Notes under the pieces: generated by a model
What the model saw: the letters and a program-made list of their open reading frames with translations, nothing else
Told to the model about the DNA's origin: nothing
Databases searched by the model: none
Program-made: the position numbers and the translations under genes
DNA from: Planctomycetaceae bacterium
Lineage (GTDB): Bacteria; Planctomycetota; Planctomycetia; Pirellulales; Pirellulaceae
NCBI GenBank assembly: GCA_015490875.1
Contig: WFWZ01000051.1
Coordinates: 1 to 39,023, forward strand
Direction of reading: 5' to 3'
Length of the DNA stretch: 39,023 nt
Part shown: in pieces, positions 7,826 through 16,448 of the stretch
Position numbering within the stretch: position 1 is the stretch's first letter
Layout: each line of letters opens with the position of its first letter

Positions 7826-7841
7826 GACTCCGCGAGAAACC

Positions 7842-8198
7842 CTAGCAGCTCACATCGCGATTGGTTCCCAACGGGTACTCATCAATCACCGTCGACGTCC
7901 CCTGCAACTCAAGCAAGCGCTGCCATGCTCGTGTCAGCAGCTCCTCCCGCTCGCGGACGAACTCCGGATCGAGTTCCTCCTTGGCGAAAGGTCCTTCGCA
8001 GACGACAGGCTCGAACCGAGGGTCGACGATGAACTGGGCGAGGGCCGGATTGCATTGCAAGTGCCGGTCGGGCGCCGTATGCAGCAACTCACGGTCGATC
8101 CATCCCGCCACGTAGCGAAGGTAGAGTTCGCTTTCGGCGAGTGTCTCTACGGGAGCCCCGCATACCGAGCAGAGATAGCCTTCGTCGCACCGAGCCAT
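7842..8198 (-). CDS. Conserved small planctomycete-type protein with CxxC motif
   Basis: A 118-residue soluble protein beginning MARCDEGYLCSVCGAPV, with a CSVC pair near residues 10-13 that could bind metal together with other cysteines (Cys4, Cys49 and others). It has a conserved-looking middle, LYLRYVAGWIDRELL and CNPALAQFIVDPRFEPV. I recognise this pattern as a short conserved hypothetical of planctomycetes without a known function. The coding strand, a normal start and a length uninterrupted by stops support it. It is the last gene of the minus-strand run dapB, hisN, this gene, although 170 bp separate it from hisN. The repeat block abuts its stop codon. Confidence 0.82.
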   Translation of the reverse strand: MARCDEGYLCSVCGAPVETLAESELYLRYVAGWIDRELLHTAPDRHLQCNPALAQFIVDPRFEPVVCEGPFAKEELDPEFVREREELLTRAWQRLLELQGTSTVIDEYPLGTNRDVSC

Positions 8199-8368
8199 GA
8201 TCTGTCGACCGTCACAAACGTGGGTAATGAGCTAAGAAGCGGCGTACCAAGCTACCTGAGCGGCTTTTTCATGATGGATCGCGTGGGAGCTGGCGCCAAG
8301 TGGCAACTGTCAACCGATGGAGGCTTAAGGACCCGAAATGCCTGGCCCAAGAGGTAAGTAATCAGTGG

Positions 8369-9166
8369 TCAGCCTCGCAGAAGTTTCAACACGTCTTCGT
8401 GGACATGCCCGTTCGTCCCCACGCCTTCGCCGCCGTGTACAGTCGCGTTTCCATTCCAGTCGGTGAATCGCCCGCCCGCTTCTTCCAGGATCGGCAGAAT
8501 GGCCGCCGCGTCCCAGACGCTCATGATCGGATCGACCATCACCGTGGCCCGCCCCGTGGCCACCAGGTAGTAGCCGTAGGCATCGCCCCAGGTGCGCGTG
8601 ATCCAGCAGGCACGCTCAAGCCGCCGGTAAGCGTCCTCTGCCCCACGCTCGCCAAACGACTTGGCCTCCGACGTGACAAAAACGGCCTCGTTCAATTGAC
8701 TCGTGGCCGACACGCGTGCCGGCTGCGGTGGTTGTTCTCCCGCCACGTGCCAAGCTCCCCCCCCGACCCGTGCAAAGACCGACTCCCCCAATGCTGGCAA
8801 CTCGATAACGCCCAGCACCGGCCGACTCTCATATTCGAGCCCGATCAAAGTCGCATACAAAGGGACACCGCAAATGAACGATTTCGTGCCGTCAATCGGG
8901 TCGATAATCCACCGGTAGCCACTGGAACCCTCCCGCGTCCCATGCTCTTCCCCAATCCAACCATCCTCGGGATAGACCTCCGCGATCTTCCGGCAGACGT
9001 ACTCTTCCGCCTCGCGGTCGGCCACCGTAACTGGCGAATCATCGGCTTTCCGGTCGACCGCCAGGCCACGCGAACCGAACAAGTTCAAGGTAATCCGCCC
9101 GGCGGCGCGAGCGGTCTCGCGGGCGAATTGGAGACGGCGATCCAAGTCGTCGTTCGCAAGCCCCAT
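8369..9166 (-). CDS. hisN: Histidinol-phosphatase, inositol-monophosphatase type
   Basis: A 265-residue member of the Mg-dependent inositol monophosphatase superfamily. Metal ligands and catalytic motifs are all visible: GEEHG with Glu73/Glu74, the signature DPIDGTKSF with Asp89 and Asp92, and SVWDAAAILPILEEAGG near 215. The form DPIDGTKSFICGVPLYATLIGL resembles actinobacterial and planctomycete HisN (histidinol phosphate to histidinol) more than classical inositol monophosphatases, which have DPLDGTxNF. Choice of substrate is therefore inference from the signature; inositol or nucleotide phosphates remain possible. It follows dapB by 73 bp on the same strand, so amino-acid biosynthesis context supports the call. 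Confidence 0.85.
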   Translation of the reverse strand: MGLANDDLDRRLQFARETARAAGRITLNLFGSRGLAVDRKADDSPVTVADREAEEYVCRKIAEVYPEDGWIGEEHGTREGSSGYRWIIDPIDGTKSFICGVPLYATLIGLEYESRPVLGVIELPALGESVFARVGGGAWHVAGEQPPQPARVSATSQLNEAVFVTSEAKSFGERGAEDAYRRLERACWITRTWGDAYGYYLVATGRATVMVDPIMSVWDAAAILPILEEAGGRFTDWNGNATVHGGEGVGTNGHVHEDVLKLLRG

Positions 9167-9239
9167 CGCTGTCCTTCCCGTCCACCACCATTGTAAGGTG
9201 GAGTTGTTGTGTCGCCTGTTTGCCAGTGTCCAAACGACG

Positions 9240-10058
9240 TCATTCTCCGCGACAGCCGTTCAGTCCGAGAACATCATTGATCGAGTAGTGGCCGGGCGGC
9301 TTCGAGGCCAAATAGGCGGCGGCTTCCAGAGCACCGACGGCGTAACAATCTCGGCTGGTCGCTTTGACCGTCAGTTCGACCGTCTCTCCAAGCATACCGA
9401 AGACGATCGTATGTTCACCCGGGTTGTCGCCGACGCGCAGCGAGTGGTAACCGATCTCGTCCGCCGGCCGCCGGCCGATTCGCCCGTGGCGACCATGCCG
9501 GTGGTGTCGCTGTCCCATCTTGGCCGCAATGGCTTCGCCGAACCAAAGTGCCGTCCCGCTGGGAGCGTCTTCCTTGTACCGATGATGCCGCTCGATCACC
9601 TCCACATCGACGTCCCCTTCGATACGCTGCAGCACGTCGGCCGCCATGAGTGCCAACTGCATTGTGAGATTGACCGCGAGGCTCATGTTGGGAGCCCACA
9701 AGACGGGAATTTCGCGAGCAGCCTCTCCCAACGCGTGTTTCTGCTGGTCACTCAGCCCCGTCGTGGCCGCAACCAGTGCGACTTGATGATCGCGACACCA
9801 TTGTGTCACCGCTTCACACGCCTCGGGAGTCGAAAAGTCGATCACGACTTGGGCCGAGTCGGGGAGCTGCGAGCTGAGAGGCAGGCCGATGTCGCCCGCG
9901 CCGGCGAGTCGACCAGCATCATGGCCGATCTGAGGATGGTCGGCCCGATCGACGGCGCCGACCAGTTCAAAGCGCGGATCCGCGTCGGCGAGAGCAACCA
10001 AACGCCTCCCCATCCTGCCGGCGGCTCCATGAATGGCCAATCGGACTCGGTTCATCAT
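9240..10058 (-). CDS. dapB: 4-hydroxy-tetrahydrodipicolinate reductase
   Basis: DapB reduces hydroxytetrahydrodipicolinate with NAD(P)H in the diaminopimelate/lysine pathway, which supplies peptidoglycan and lysine. The 272-residue protein has the Rossmann motif GAAGRMGR (residues 11-18), ATTGLS, APNMSLAVN and the family signature IERHHRYKEDAPSGTA, with the catalytic His pair and Lys. A His/Arg-rich loop (QRHHRHGRHGR) follows, and then GEIGYH-type and GDNPGEH segments of the C-terminal domain. Length matches the family (about 270). The start is MMNRV; the second Met is equally possible. It lies 90 bp downstream of the thioredoxin-like gene and 73 bp upstream of hisN. Confidence 0.97.
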   Translation of the reverse strand: MMNRVRLAIHGAAGRMGRRLVALADADPRFELVGAVDRADHPQIGHDAGRLAGAGDIGLPLSSQLPDSAQVVIDFSTPEACEAVTQWCRDHQVALVAATTGLSDQQKHALGEAAREIPVLWAPNMSLAVNLTMQLALMAADVLQRIEGDVDVEVIERHHRYKEDAPSGTALWFGEAIAAKMGQRHHRHGRHGRIGRRPADEIGYHSLRVGDNPGEHTIVFGMLGETVELTVKATSRDCYAVGALEAAAYLASKPPGHYSINDVLGLNGCRGE

Positions 10059-10148
10059 TAAAATCCCTTACACGTCAGGCTGTCGTCATTCAAAGGACGA
10101 ATGTGGGAACCCTCTGGTGCGGATCGCCGCTTTCTCTCCGATCGAACC

Positions 10149-11513
10149 CTATCCACCCCGCTTGCGAGCCCGTTCGATTTCTGCGGCCAACTCTTCGAGC
10201 CCTCGGGAGGGGTCCGCGGGGTAGAGCCCGAAATGGTGAGCAACAATCTGGCCGCTTTCATCGACGACGACGTACATGGGGAGAGAAACTCCCAACGTGC
10301 GAGGATCGCCGATCTGCCGCAACACCGACCCGTCGTCATAGACGAGCGGGTAACTGAGATTCATGAACTGGGAGAGTTTCTTGGAAGAACGGACGGTCGA
10401 ACTCCGAGCCGACGCATCGCCGGGGGGATGGACGACAACGCCGACAATAGCGACATCATCGGTCGTGCGATGGCGACTCAGAAAATCCAAGAAACCGACC
10501 TGTCCGTACGGAGGTTTCAACGGACTGTCCCGGTACTCCCAGAAATGGAGAACGGTCACTTTCTTCGCAATCGATCTCCACGGCACCTGGTTTCCGCCCG
10601 CGTCGCGGAAAGAGATGTCTCGAATGTTCTGGCCTTGTACGCGCTGAGCCAGCGCCTCGAGCGCTCCTGCCTGTCGATGCTGCTGCTTTCGATCACGCTC
10701 GATTGACTGCAACAATCGCTTGAGCGGCGCCCAGCGCGGTGGCTGGGGAAGTTGGTAGGCGGCAAGTGTCTCGAGTTGCTTCTTTGACCACGGAACCGAA
10801 CCGGCGTCCTGGCGCTTGCCGAGGCGACCTCGCAACTCGTCGAGCGAACGGCATACTCGGAGAACTTCGTCGACCGCATCTTCGTCAAGAGTCGAGTGGC
10901 CTGCCAACTTCAATCGCAAGTCGTATTTCTCCCCTCGCCCCATGAAGATCCGCTCCTCCAGACGCACGAGCATCCCCGTCGTAGCGTCGATCCACAGCAC
11001 GCGCCGCACGCCGATGGGAGTCCTCGCCACGACCTTCCAAAGATCCGGCTCGCCCTCACTTCCCGATTCCCGTGCAACCACGGTCCACGTCAGCCGGCCT
11101 TGAGACGTCTTCCAGCTGCGCCCTGCCTGCCAATCACTCACGTTCCACTGCCAAGCCGGTAGTCGGATGACATACGTGCCGACGTGGTGTTCGAAGGCCA
11201 GGGTAGCAGGAGCATGCTTTCCACCGTCGCTGGCGATCCCGAAGCTGCGCGTCCAGTCCCAGCCGCCGCGCCCGGCCGCTTCCACAATCCAGACCCACCC
11301 CGACCGGCCCGAATCGCTATCCCCCTGCGTCGGCGTTGCCACGAGGTACCAATCGATAGCCTGGCCGGCATCGGTCGAATCGGCCGGGGCCAATCTCCCC
11401 TCAAAGTGATAAGCTGTCCCCGGTTCCACGGGCACGGTGGCCTGTTCAGCCGCAAGTCCGGTGGAGACAACAAGACACAGGGGAAGCATGTAGCGAAAAA
11501 CGGAGGAAAGCAT
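10149..11513 (-). CDS. Secreted thioredoxin-fold protein lacking redox cysteines
   Basis: A 454-residue exported protein. The start at 11513 gives a good signal peptide (MLSSVFRYMLPLCLVVSTGLAA), which longer in-frame starts would spoil. Residues 30-300 have no recognised domain; they are rich in Trp and beta-type segments (WYLVATPTQG, RVLWIDATTGMLVRLEE). The last 150 residues follow the TlpA/AhpC-TSA pattern: VTVLHFWEYRDSP, a central GVVVHPPGD, a YPLVYDDGSVLRQIGDPRTLGVSLPMYVVVDESGQIV stretch broken over two strands, and a C-terminal helix. At the position of WCxxC this protein has WEYRDSP, so it cannot perform thiol redox chemistry and may act as a binding or scaffold domain. Its promoter is at 11685-11713. 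Confidence 0.82.
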   Translation of the reverse strand: MLSSVFRYMLPLCLVVSTGLAAEQATVPVEPGTAYHFEGRLAPADSTDAGQAIDWYLVATPTQGDSDSGRSGWVWIVEAAGRGGWDWTRSFGIASDGGKHAPATLAFEHHVGTYVIRLPAWQWNVSDWQAGRSWKTSQGRLTWTVVARESGSEGEPDLWKVVARTPIGVRRVLWIDATTGMLVRLEERIFMGRGEKYDLRLKLAGHSTLDEDAVDEVLRVCRSLDELRGRLGKRQDAGSVPWSKKQLETLAAYQLPQPPRWAPLKRLLQSIERDRKQQHRQAGALEALAQRVQGQNIRDISFRDAGGNQVPWRSIAKKVTVLHFWEYRDSPLKPPYGQVGFLDFLSRHRTTDDVAIVGVVVHPPGDASARSSTVRSSKKLSQFMNLSYPLVYDDGSVLRQIGDPRTLGVSLPMYVVVDESGQIVAHHFGLYPADPSRGLEELAAEIERARKRGG

Positions 11514-11684
11514 CGGACTACCTGAGGCGGGAAGGGGAAGGTGGGAAGTCGCCTGCCAGCCCGCGAGGAACACTCGCCAAGCCGGCTCCTGACTAAGGGG
11601 GAGCCAATCGGGACACGGGAAGCTCGCGGAAAGGACATCGCCATCAGGCTGGCATGGCACTTCCCGTGAAACCCATCCGTTCCC

Positions 11685-11713
11685 AGTATAAACGACTGCC
11701 GAAGCTCCGTCAG
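11685..11713 (-). promoter_or_regulatory. Sigma70-type promoter of the thioredoxin-like gene
   Basis: On the minus strand CTGACG (11708-11713) is followed by 17 nt and TATACT (11685-11690). Four of six -35 bases and five of six -10 bases match consensus. The predicted start near 11678 leaves a leader of about 165 nt before 11513. Confidence 0.6.
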
Positions 11714-11747
11714 GGGCGAGAGGCGCAGAACTGCCAAAGGCCCGAGC

Positions 11748-14700
11748 CTATCGAGATTTCGGCACGGGCGTGGCGTGGCCGTGGCGAAGGTGCTCCGGGA
11801 GCCCGTGCTCGAGAAACGCGAGCAGCGCCAGGATCTCTTCCTTCGTCAGGACGTTGAGCAGACCTTCCGGCATCGCCGACACCGTCGACTTGGCCCGGCG
11901 CTCGACATCCCGCTTGGCGATGCGCGTTACCGTATGCGGCAGCAACAGGTTGGCAATGACGTGGTACTCCGTCGGCGTTTCCTTGGCGATCACCCCCGAA
12001 AGAACACGTCCATCCTCCAGAAGGAACTGATAGGTCTGGAAGTCTTTGTGGATCTCACTCGAAGGCTCGAGAATCTGCTGTAGCAGCTTCTCGCCACGAA
12101 AACGCTTACTGACCTCTGAAAGGTCCGGACCCAGGTCGACCCCATGGCCGGCCAGTCGGTGGCACTGATGGCAGCGCGCCTTCACGAACGCCTGCATGCC
12201 GGCAGAGATCGTGACTTCGTCGGCCGGCACAACCACCTGCGGGAAATCGGAGAGGGTCCACCGGCGGATGACTTGAGGAGCTTGAGCCGCCAGCAGATCG
12301 GCCGCCTGCTGCTCGCTTTCGGCCACGACCATCTGACCGTTCATCACAACCCAATGCCCCGGGAACGTGCACAGATAGGGATAGATCCCCGTTTCCCTCG
12401 GAGCATGAAACCGCAACACGTGAATCCGAGCCGACCGCGTGGGACCAATCATCGGCGTGGCATGCAAAATGAGCGGTTTCTTTTCGACCGGAATGAAATC
12501 GGAGTTGGCATTCCGAGGATCCTTGGCCATTTCGTTGGCCGCCATCCCCACCTCGGCGAGCGCCCCGGGACGAACGAAGACCAGATTGTGGTCCGTAGCA
12601 TCAGGATTGGTGAAGACGATCTTCACAGGTTGGCCCGGACGCACTGTGAATTGCCGCACCGTAAAGAGCATGCGCTCGGGTACACACGAAATGTCGAGCT
12701 TTTTCAAATCAGGCTGTCGGTCAAAGCGTGCCTGGGCGCGCGTTCGTTTAGGCTCACGAGGCCGATGGCTCTTCTGCGAACGTCGAAAAAGTTCGCGGAT
12801 CTCGGGCGGCGCATTCTCCTCCCAATAAGGACGTATCGGCTCAGAGTTGACCGCGCAAGTCAGTGCATATTGCAAGTGTCCGTCATAGGGATGGCGCAAC
12901 ACTTCCAGCAAATATTCATAAGCCCACGGTGTGGCAATGTGACTCGCCGCAATCGCGGCCTCCATGCGCACGATGGCATCCGGGTCTTTCGCGGCCTGTT
13001 CGAGCAACTCTTGCGTCGATTCGAGCCGCGGGTAGAGGAAAGCCAGTTGTTTGACGGTGGCGGCTCGCGCTTGAGCGACCTCGCACCGAGCGAGCTCGCG
13101 TGTCAGTTCCGGCCGGACGGCACCGAGACTGCGGTAAACCCAAAGGGCTTCGAGCTGGTGATGGCGATAGCGAGGATCGTCCGACTCGAGTCGCTCGAGC
13201 CACTTGTCAAGGTGCGCTGCCACCTCCTCCGCCGGCCGCTCGCGCAGTTCCCGCTTCGCCCAGTAACGATACCGGTACTCGCGCCGCTTCAGCAAGTCCA
13301 ACAACGCATCGATGGACGCTCCGGCAATCTTCGGCGGCTCTTGCAGCGAGCGGCCCTTCATCGTGATCCGCCAGATGCGACCCGAATGCCGATCGCGTCG
13401 CGGATCGCGCAGCGAGTACTGCATATGCCCTTTGATGGGGTTGTACCAGTCGCAGATGTAGAGGGCTCCGCGAGGTCCAAAGCGGACGTCGACCGGAATG
13501 AAACTGAGATTCGTCGAGAAGAGAAGGTCGCCAACGTATTCTTCGTCGTAACCGAAGGGAAGACGTTTCCAACGGTGGATCTCGATGCGATTGGTCGGTT
13601 TGTACCGAGCCTTGACGAAGCCGCCCTGCATGTCCTCAGGGAAAGTGGCGAAGTCGACGAACTCGTGCCCGCACGTACCTGAGTAGGCGCGAAGGCCAAC
13701 GGGCCGAGGATGCTGGTGAGGGTAGGGGGGATTGGGCGCGTGGAATGCTTCGGCATAGATCGGATGGCTGGCGACGTGGTTGCCCCAGTCGTCGAACGTA
13801 ACTCCCCAAGGGTTGGTGCTGGGGTAAGAGCCGAAGACAGTTAGCCGATGGCGCCTCGGTTGGAACCGGAACCATCCGCTGTTCTGCATCCGAATCGGCC
13901 CGTACGGCGTTTCGATCTGGGAGTGGAGAAAGATCGAATCTCGAAAGATCAAATCGCCTCCGGGGGACCAGACGAAGTCGTGCAATGCGTGGTGAGAGTC
14001 TTCCGTGCCAAAGCCGCTCAGCAGGATCTCGCGCACGTCGGCTCGGTCATCGCCGTCGGTATCCTTGAGAAACGTCAGGTGAGGCATTTCCGAGACATAC
14101 ACGCCTCCGTCCCCGAACTCGAAGGAAAGCGGAATGTGCAGATCATCCGCAAAAACCGTCGACTTGTCCGCTCGCCCATCTCCGTCGGTATCTTCCAAAA
14201 TCACGATCTTGTCGTTCGGTTCGTTGCCCGGATAGACGTGCGGGTAAGTTGTCGAACAGCTCACCCAGAGCCGGCCCCGCGCATCCCACCGCATCTGGAT
14301 CGGAGCTGCAATGTCGGGGAACTGTTCCTCTCCTGCGAACAAGTTGACCTCGAATCGCGGATCAAGCTGGAATTCGCGTTGTTCGTCCTTGGCGCTGAGC
14401 CACCGATTGGCTCCGCGGCTTTCGGCTACCGGCGGCAAGGGAGGCAGATTGGAATCGTCGACCGGACCGGTCACCTTCTTGCCTTGAGCCAACTCCCAGA
14501 TGCGACGGTCCCGATTCGCGACCATGATCTCGAAGTTCTCCATGGCAGGGAGAAAATCGAGATAGCCGTAGGTCTTGTTCCGGCCGCCAGTGTAATAGAA
14601 GGTGTTCAATGGGCGGTAACGCCGGAAGAATTGCCGGTTCTTGTCGACAATGGCGGCGGCCAGTTGTCTATCGATGGAGGGCGGCTCGCGATCGAATAAG

Positions 14701-15578
14701 AGACGAAAAAGAAGGTCGGCGAAGATCCGGTATCCTTTGTCATTGAGATGGACGCCGTTGATCGTGAGTTGCCGATGGGGGTGCGCCATGAGCGGCAGGG
14801 TAGGGTGGAAGAGGTCGACGAACCCGACTTGCTCGCGCTGAGCGACCTCGGCCATCGCGGCGACGTACTGTTCGAGTCTGGCGTTGTTGCGGTCGGCGGC
14901 CGCCGCGCCGGGAACATTTTCATTGGCCGTCGGCGATAGGAGGACGACCTGCGGCGCACTCTTGCCATTGAAGGCACGTGACTTCAGATCTCGCACGTGC
15001 CGCGTGAGTGCCTCTTGAAACGCGCCGATGCCCGCCTCTCCTGCAAACGATTCATTGAATCCATAGGCGGCCAAGATGATGTCCGCCCGTTCGTGCGTGA
15101 GATGTTGGATCACGTCGGCGAAGTTGTCAGGCCGAGGCTGCAAGTCGGGAGTGTCGGCCGACCAGGCCAGATTGCGAAATCGGAGACGGTGACGGGCAAA
15201 GTACCGCTGGACGACAGCCTCGAAATAGCCGTAGTGCTGAGCGCGTTCCCAAAGCGTGTTGCCAATCAGCACGACTCGGCTTTCGGGAGGCAATCGTAAG
15301 GGTAGACGAGTGGTGCGGGGTTCGGTCCGCTCGGCCCGAGGCGCTGTCTTGGCATCGAGACCAAACCGGCAATAGCGGGGATCGGCGGGGGGGGCCGGCT
15401 TGCCGGTCGACTTGTGCTTGGCGTCTTGCGGTGCTTTCTGCGGCACCTTGGAGGACTGCGCCGACACGGGTGATGCAAACTCGAACAACACCGTGACGAC
15501 GAGCAGAACGAGGGCTGCCAGTCGAGTGTATGGCCAGACCATGTCAGGTCGCGGGGAGATCGTTTCAGATTGGTTCAT
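11748..15578 (-). CDS. PVC-type CxxCH cytochrome fused to SGNH-like, beta-propeller, HEAT and cupredoxin domains
   Basis: A 1276-residue secreted multidomain protein. Approximate order: signal peptide (hydrophobic stretch ending SPVSA, residues 13-40); SGNH/GDSL-like domain 100-300; PVC-type dehydrogenase beta-propeller 400-740, with acidic DTDGDGRAD loops that resemble calcium sites; HEAT-like helices 750-930; cupredoxin 970-1085 with His (TDHNLVF), Cys and His (CTFPGHW) and Met as type 1 copper ligands; cytochrome c with CHQCH at 1136-1140 and downstream FLEDGRVLSG. In the SGNH domain the usual GDS nucleophile block reads IGNT and the D-x-x-H block reads NGVH, so ester hydrolysis is doubtful. 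It is likely a periplasmic electron-transferring oxidoreductase; the substrate is unknown. Start alternatives at 15578 and 15542 both keep the signal peptide. Confidence 0.9.
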   Translation of the reverse strand: MNQSETISPRPDMVWPYTRLAALVLLVVTVLFEFASPVSAQSSKVPQKAPQDAKHKSTGKPAPPADPRYCRFGLDAKTAPRAERTEPRTTRLPLRLPPESRVVLIGNTLWERAQHYGYFEAVVQRYFARHRLRFRNLAWSADTPDLQPRPDNFADVIQHLTHERADIILAAYGFNESFAGEAGIGAFQEALTRHVRDLKSRAFNGKSAPQVVLLSPTANENVPGAAAADRNNARLEQYVAAMAEVAQREQVGFVDLFHPTLPLMAHPHRQLTINGVHLNDKGYRIFADLLFRLLFDREPPSIDRQLAAAIVDKNRQFFRRYRPLNTFYYTGGRNKTYGYLDFLPAMENFEIMVANRDRRIWELAQGKKVTGPVDDSNLPPLPPVAESRGANRWLSAKDEQREFQLDPRFEVNLFAGEEQFPDIAAPIQMRWDARGRLWVSCSTTYPHVYPGNEPNDKIVILEDTDGDGRADKSTVFADDLHIPLSFEFGDGGVYVSEMPHLTFLKDTDGDDRADVREILLSGFGTEDSHHALHDFVWSPGGDLIFRDSIFLHSQIETPYGPIRMQNSGWFRFQPRRHRLTVFGSYPSTNPWGVTFDDWGNHVASHPIYAEAFHAPNPPYPHQHPRPVGLRAYSGTCGHEFVDFATFPEDMQGGFVKARYKPTNRIEIHRWKRLPFGYDEEYVGDLLFSTNLSFIPVDVRFGPRGALYICDWYNPIKGHMQYSLRDPRRDRHSGRIWRITMKGRSLQEPPKIAGASIDALLDLLKRREYRYRYWAKRELRERPAEEVAAHLDKWLERLESDDPRYRHHQLEALWVYRSLGAVRPELTRELARCEVAQARAATVKQLAFLYPRLESTQELLEQAAKDPDAIVRMEAAIAASHIATPWAYEYLLEVLRHPYDGHLQYALTCAVNSEPIRPYWEENAPPEIRELFRRSQKSHRPREPKRTRAQARFDRQPDLKKLDISCVPERMLFTVRQFTVRPGQPVKIVFTNPDATDHNLVFVRPGALAEVGMAANEMAKDPRNANSDFIPVEKKPLILHATPMIGPTRSARIHVLRFHAPRETGIYPYLCTFPGHWVVMNGQMVVAESEQQAADLLAAQAPQVIRRWTLSDFPQVVVPADEVTISAGMQAFVKARCHQCHRLAGHGVDLGPDLSEVSKRFRGEKLLQQILEPSSEIHKDFQTYQFLLEDGRVLSGVIAKETPTEYHVIANLLLPHTVTRIAKRDVERRAKSTVSAMPEGLLNVLTKEEILALLAFLEHGLPEHLRHGHATPVPKSR

Positions 15579-16057
15579 GGGAGCAACGAAAGTTCTAGAG
15601 ATTCGTCGGATGGGTTCCGCGTTTTCCTGGCACACTTTTTCCGCCAGATCTTTCGACCGTAAGTCTCAATGATAATCGGAAGATGGGGCTCAGCGCAGGG
15701 CTGGTGCGCGACGGCCGTAGGATGGGCTGGGCGGAAGGGAAGCGAGTGCAAATGGGAGGGGCGATGAGGTCCCATCACCGGCCTGCGCACGAGCAACGTG
15801 GCGGCATGCGAAGTTGCCGACTTTGCCTGGCTTTCCGGTTTTCCTGCTTGCCGCGGATATTCGTTCAACTCCCGTTCCACCCCGTGCCGATGGGGAGTGA
15901 TAGGTCGGGCGGCTCTTCACGGCCGCCCCGCGCCGACTCAATGAGGCGACGGATGACGGCCCTGGATTCAAGAACCGTCGCCTCCGAATCAGGTTGACTA
16001 TTTCACAACGCGAGCCTGCCGTGGTCACGCCCAGCGGGCTCGAGGAGGGGGGATTCG
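15579..16057. other. Divergent intergenic region, no gene found
   Basis: Open frames here have no family signature and look random. A hairpin GGGCGGC/GCCGCCC (15907-15913 with 15922-15928) with an 8-nt loop is the only clear structure. TTGACT at 15994-15999 looks like a -35 for the small tyrosine-rich gene, but no -10 follows at the right distance. The minus strand has a TATCAT at 15670-15675 that could be a -10 for the cytochrome fusion, with only a poor -35. Confidence 0.3.
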
Positions 16058-16387
16058 ATGGCTCGCCGCTTGCTTTTCGCCGCCGCTTTGTTCGGCTGTC
16101 TCGTTGCCTTTGGCTCGTCCCGCACTGCACAGGCTCAGGAACGAGCCTTCGGACGTGTCTGGGGTTCCGCCTACGGCAGCCACGACTTGGCTCGCTTCTA
16201 TCACTACCCGTACGTCTACTACCCGCAAAACTTCTGGGGAAACGAGTACTATCGTAGCGCTCAAAGTCTCTACTATCGCTATCCCCCGGAAATGCGCGTG
16301 CCGGTCTACAACAAGAAGTGGCACAACTACTACCCGGAAGGACGCCGCTACCACTGGGGCCACCACTTCCAGCTTGACGTCTTTTAA
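16058..16387 (+). CDS. Small secreted Tyr/His-rich planctomycete-type protein
   Basis: A 109-residue protein with a clear signal peptide (MARRLLFAAALFGCLVAFG, cleavage near AQA-QE) and a mature part of about 80 residues that is unusually rich in Tyr, Trp, His and Arg (FYHYPYVYYPQNFWG, YNKKWHNYYP, RYHWGHHF). I recognise the pattern as a short conserved secreted protein in planctomycetes; some annotations carry a calmodulin-binding label for it, which has no support in this sequence. GAGGAGGGGGG precedes the ATG at good spacing, so translation is probably strong. It stands alone between two divergent or convergent large secreted proteins. A structural envelope or cell-surface role is only a guess. 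Confidence 0.82.
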   Translation: MARRLLFAAALFGCLVAFGSSRTAQAQERAFGRVWGSAYGSHDLARFYHYPYVYYPQNFWGNEYYRSAQSLYYRYPPEMRVPVYNKKWHNYYPEGRRYHWGHHFQLDVF

Positions 16388-16425
16388 GCCGTCTAGCATT
16401 CCCAGGGCAGCGCGATGCCGGCGTG

Positions 16426-16448
16426 ACCGCCGCCTACTGCGCGGCGGT
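16426..16448. terminator. Possible bidirectional hairpin between convergent genes
   Basis: ACCGCCGC (16426-16433) and GCGGCGGT (16441-16448) form a perfect 8-bp GC stem with a 7-nt loop. It lies 39 bp after the stop at 16387 and overlaps the last codons and stop of the convergent gene ending at 16434. No T-tract follows, so termination is only possible. Confidence 0.4.

Larger units (their letters stand above)
7427..7837. repeat. Repeat block of TCTCGCAAAGACGC foldback modules
   Basis: This gene-free stretch is almost entirely repetitive. It starts one base after the GxxExxY stop with TCTCGTAAAGACGC and ends five bases from the stop codon of the convergent 118-residue gene with its mirror form (GACTCCGCGAGA). 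Inside are two near-identical copies of about 176 bp. Each copy begins TCTCGCAAAGACGCGGAG and has, about 140 bp later, the imperfect reverse complement CTCCGCGCTCTTTGCGACTC. Each copy is thus a foldback element with terminal inverted repeats matching at about 22 of 27 positions. The right side ends in tandem GCGAGA modules spaced 22-25 bp. The same module family is found at 20451-20676. Confidence 0.85.

Noticed and set aside
7427-7837. Small genes within the repeat block
   Set aside because: Short frames exist in both copies but change in frame or sequence between the near-identical copies and have no ribosome-binding site.
12144-13682. A 512-codon plus-strand open frame inside the cytochrome fusion
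   Set aside because: It lies opposite the unambiguous propeller and HEAT parts of the minus-strand protein and shows only Arg/Leu-rich shadow sequence.
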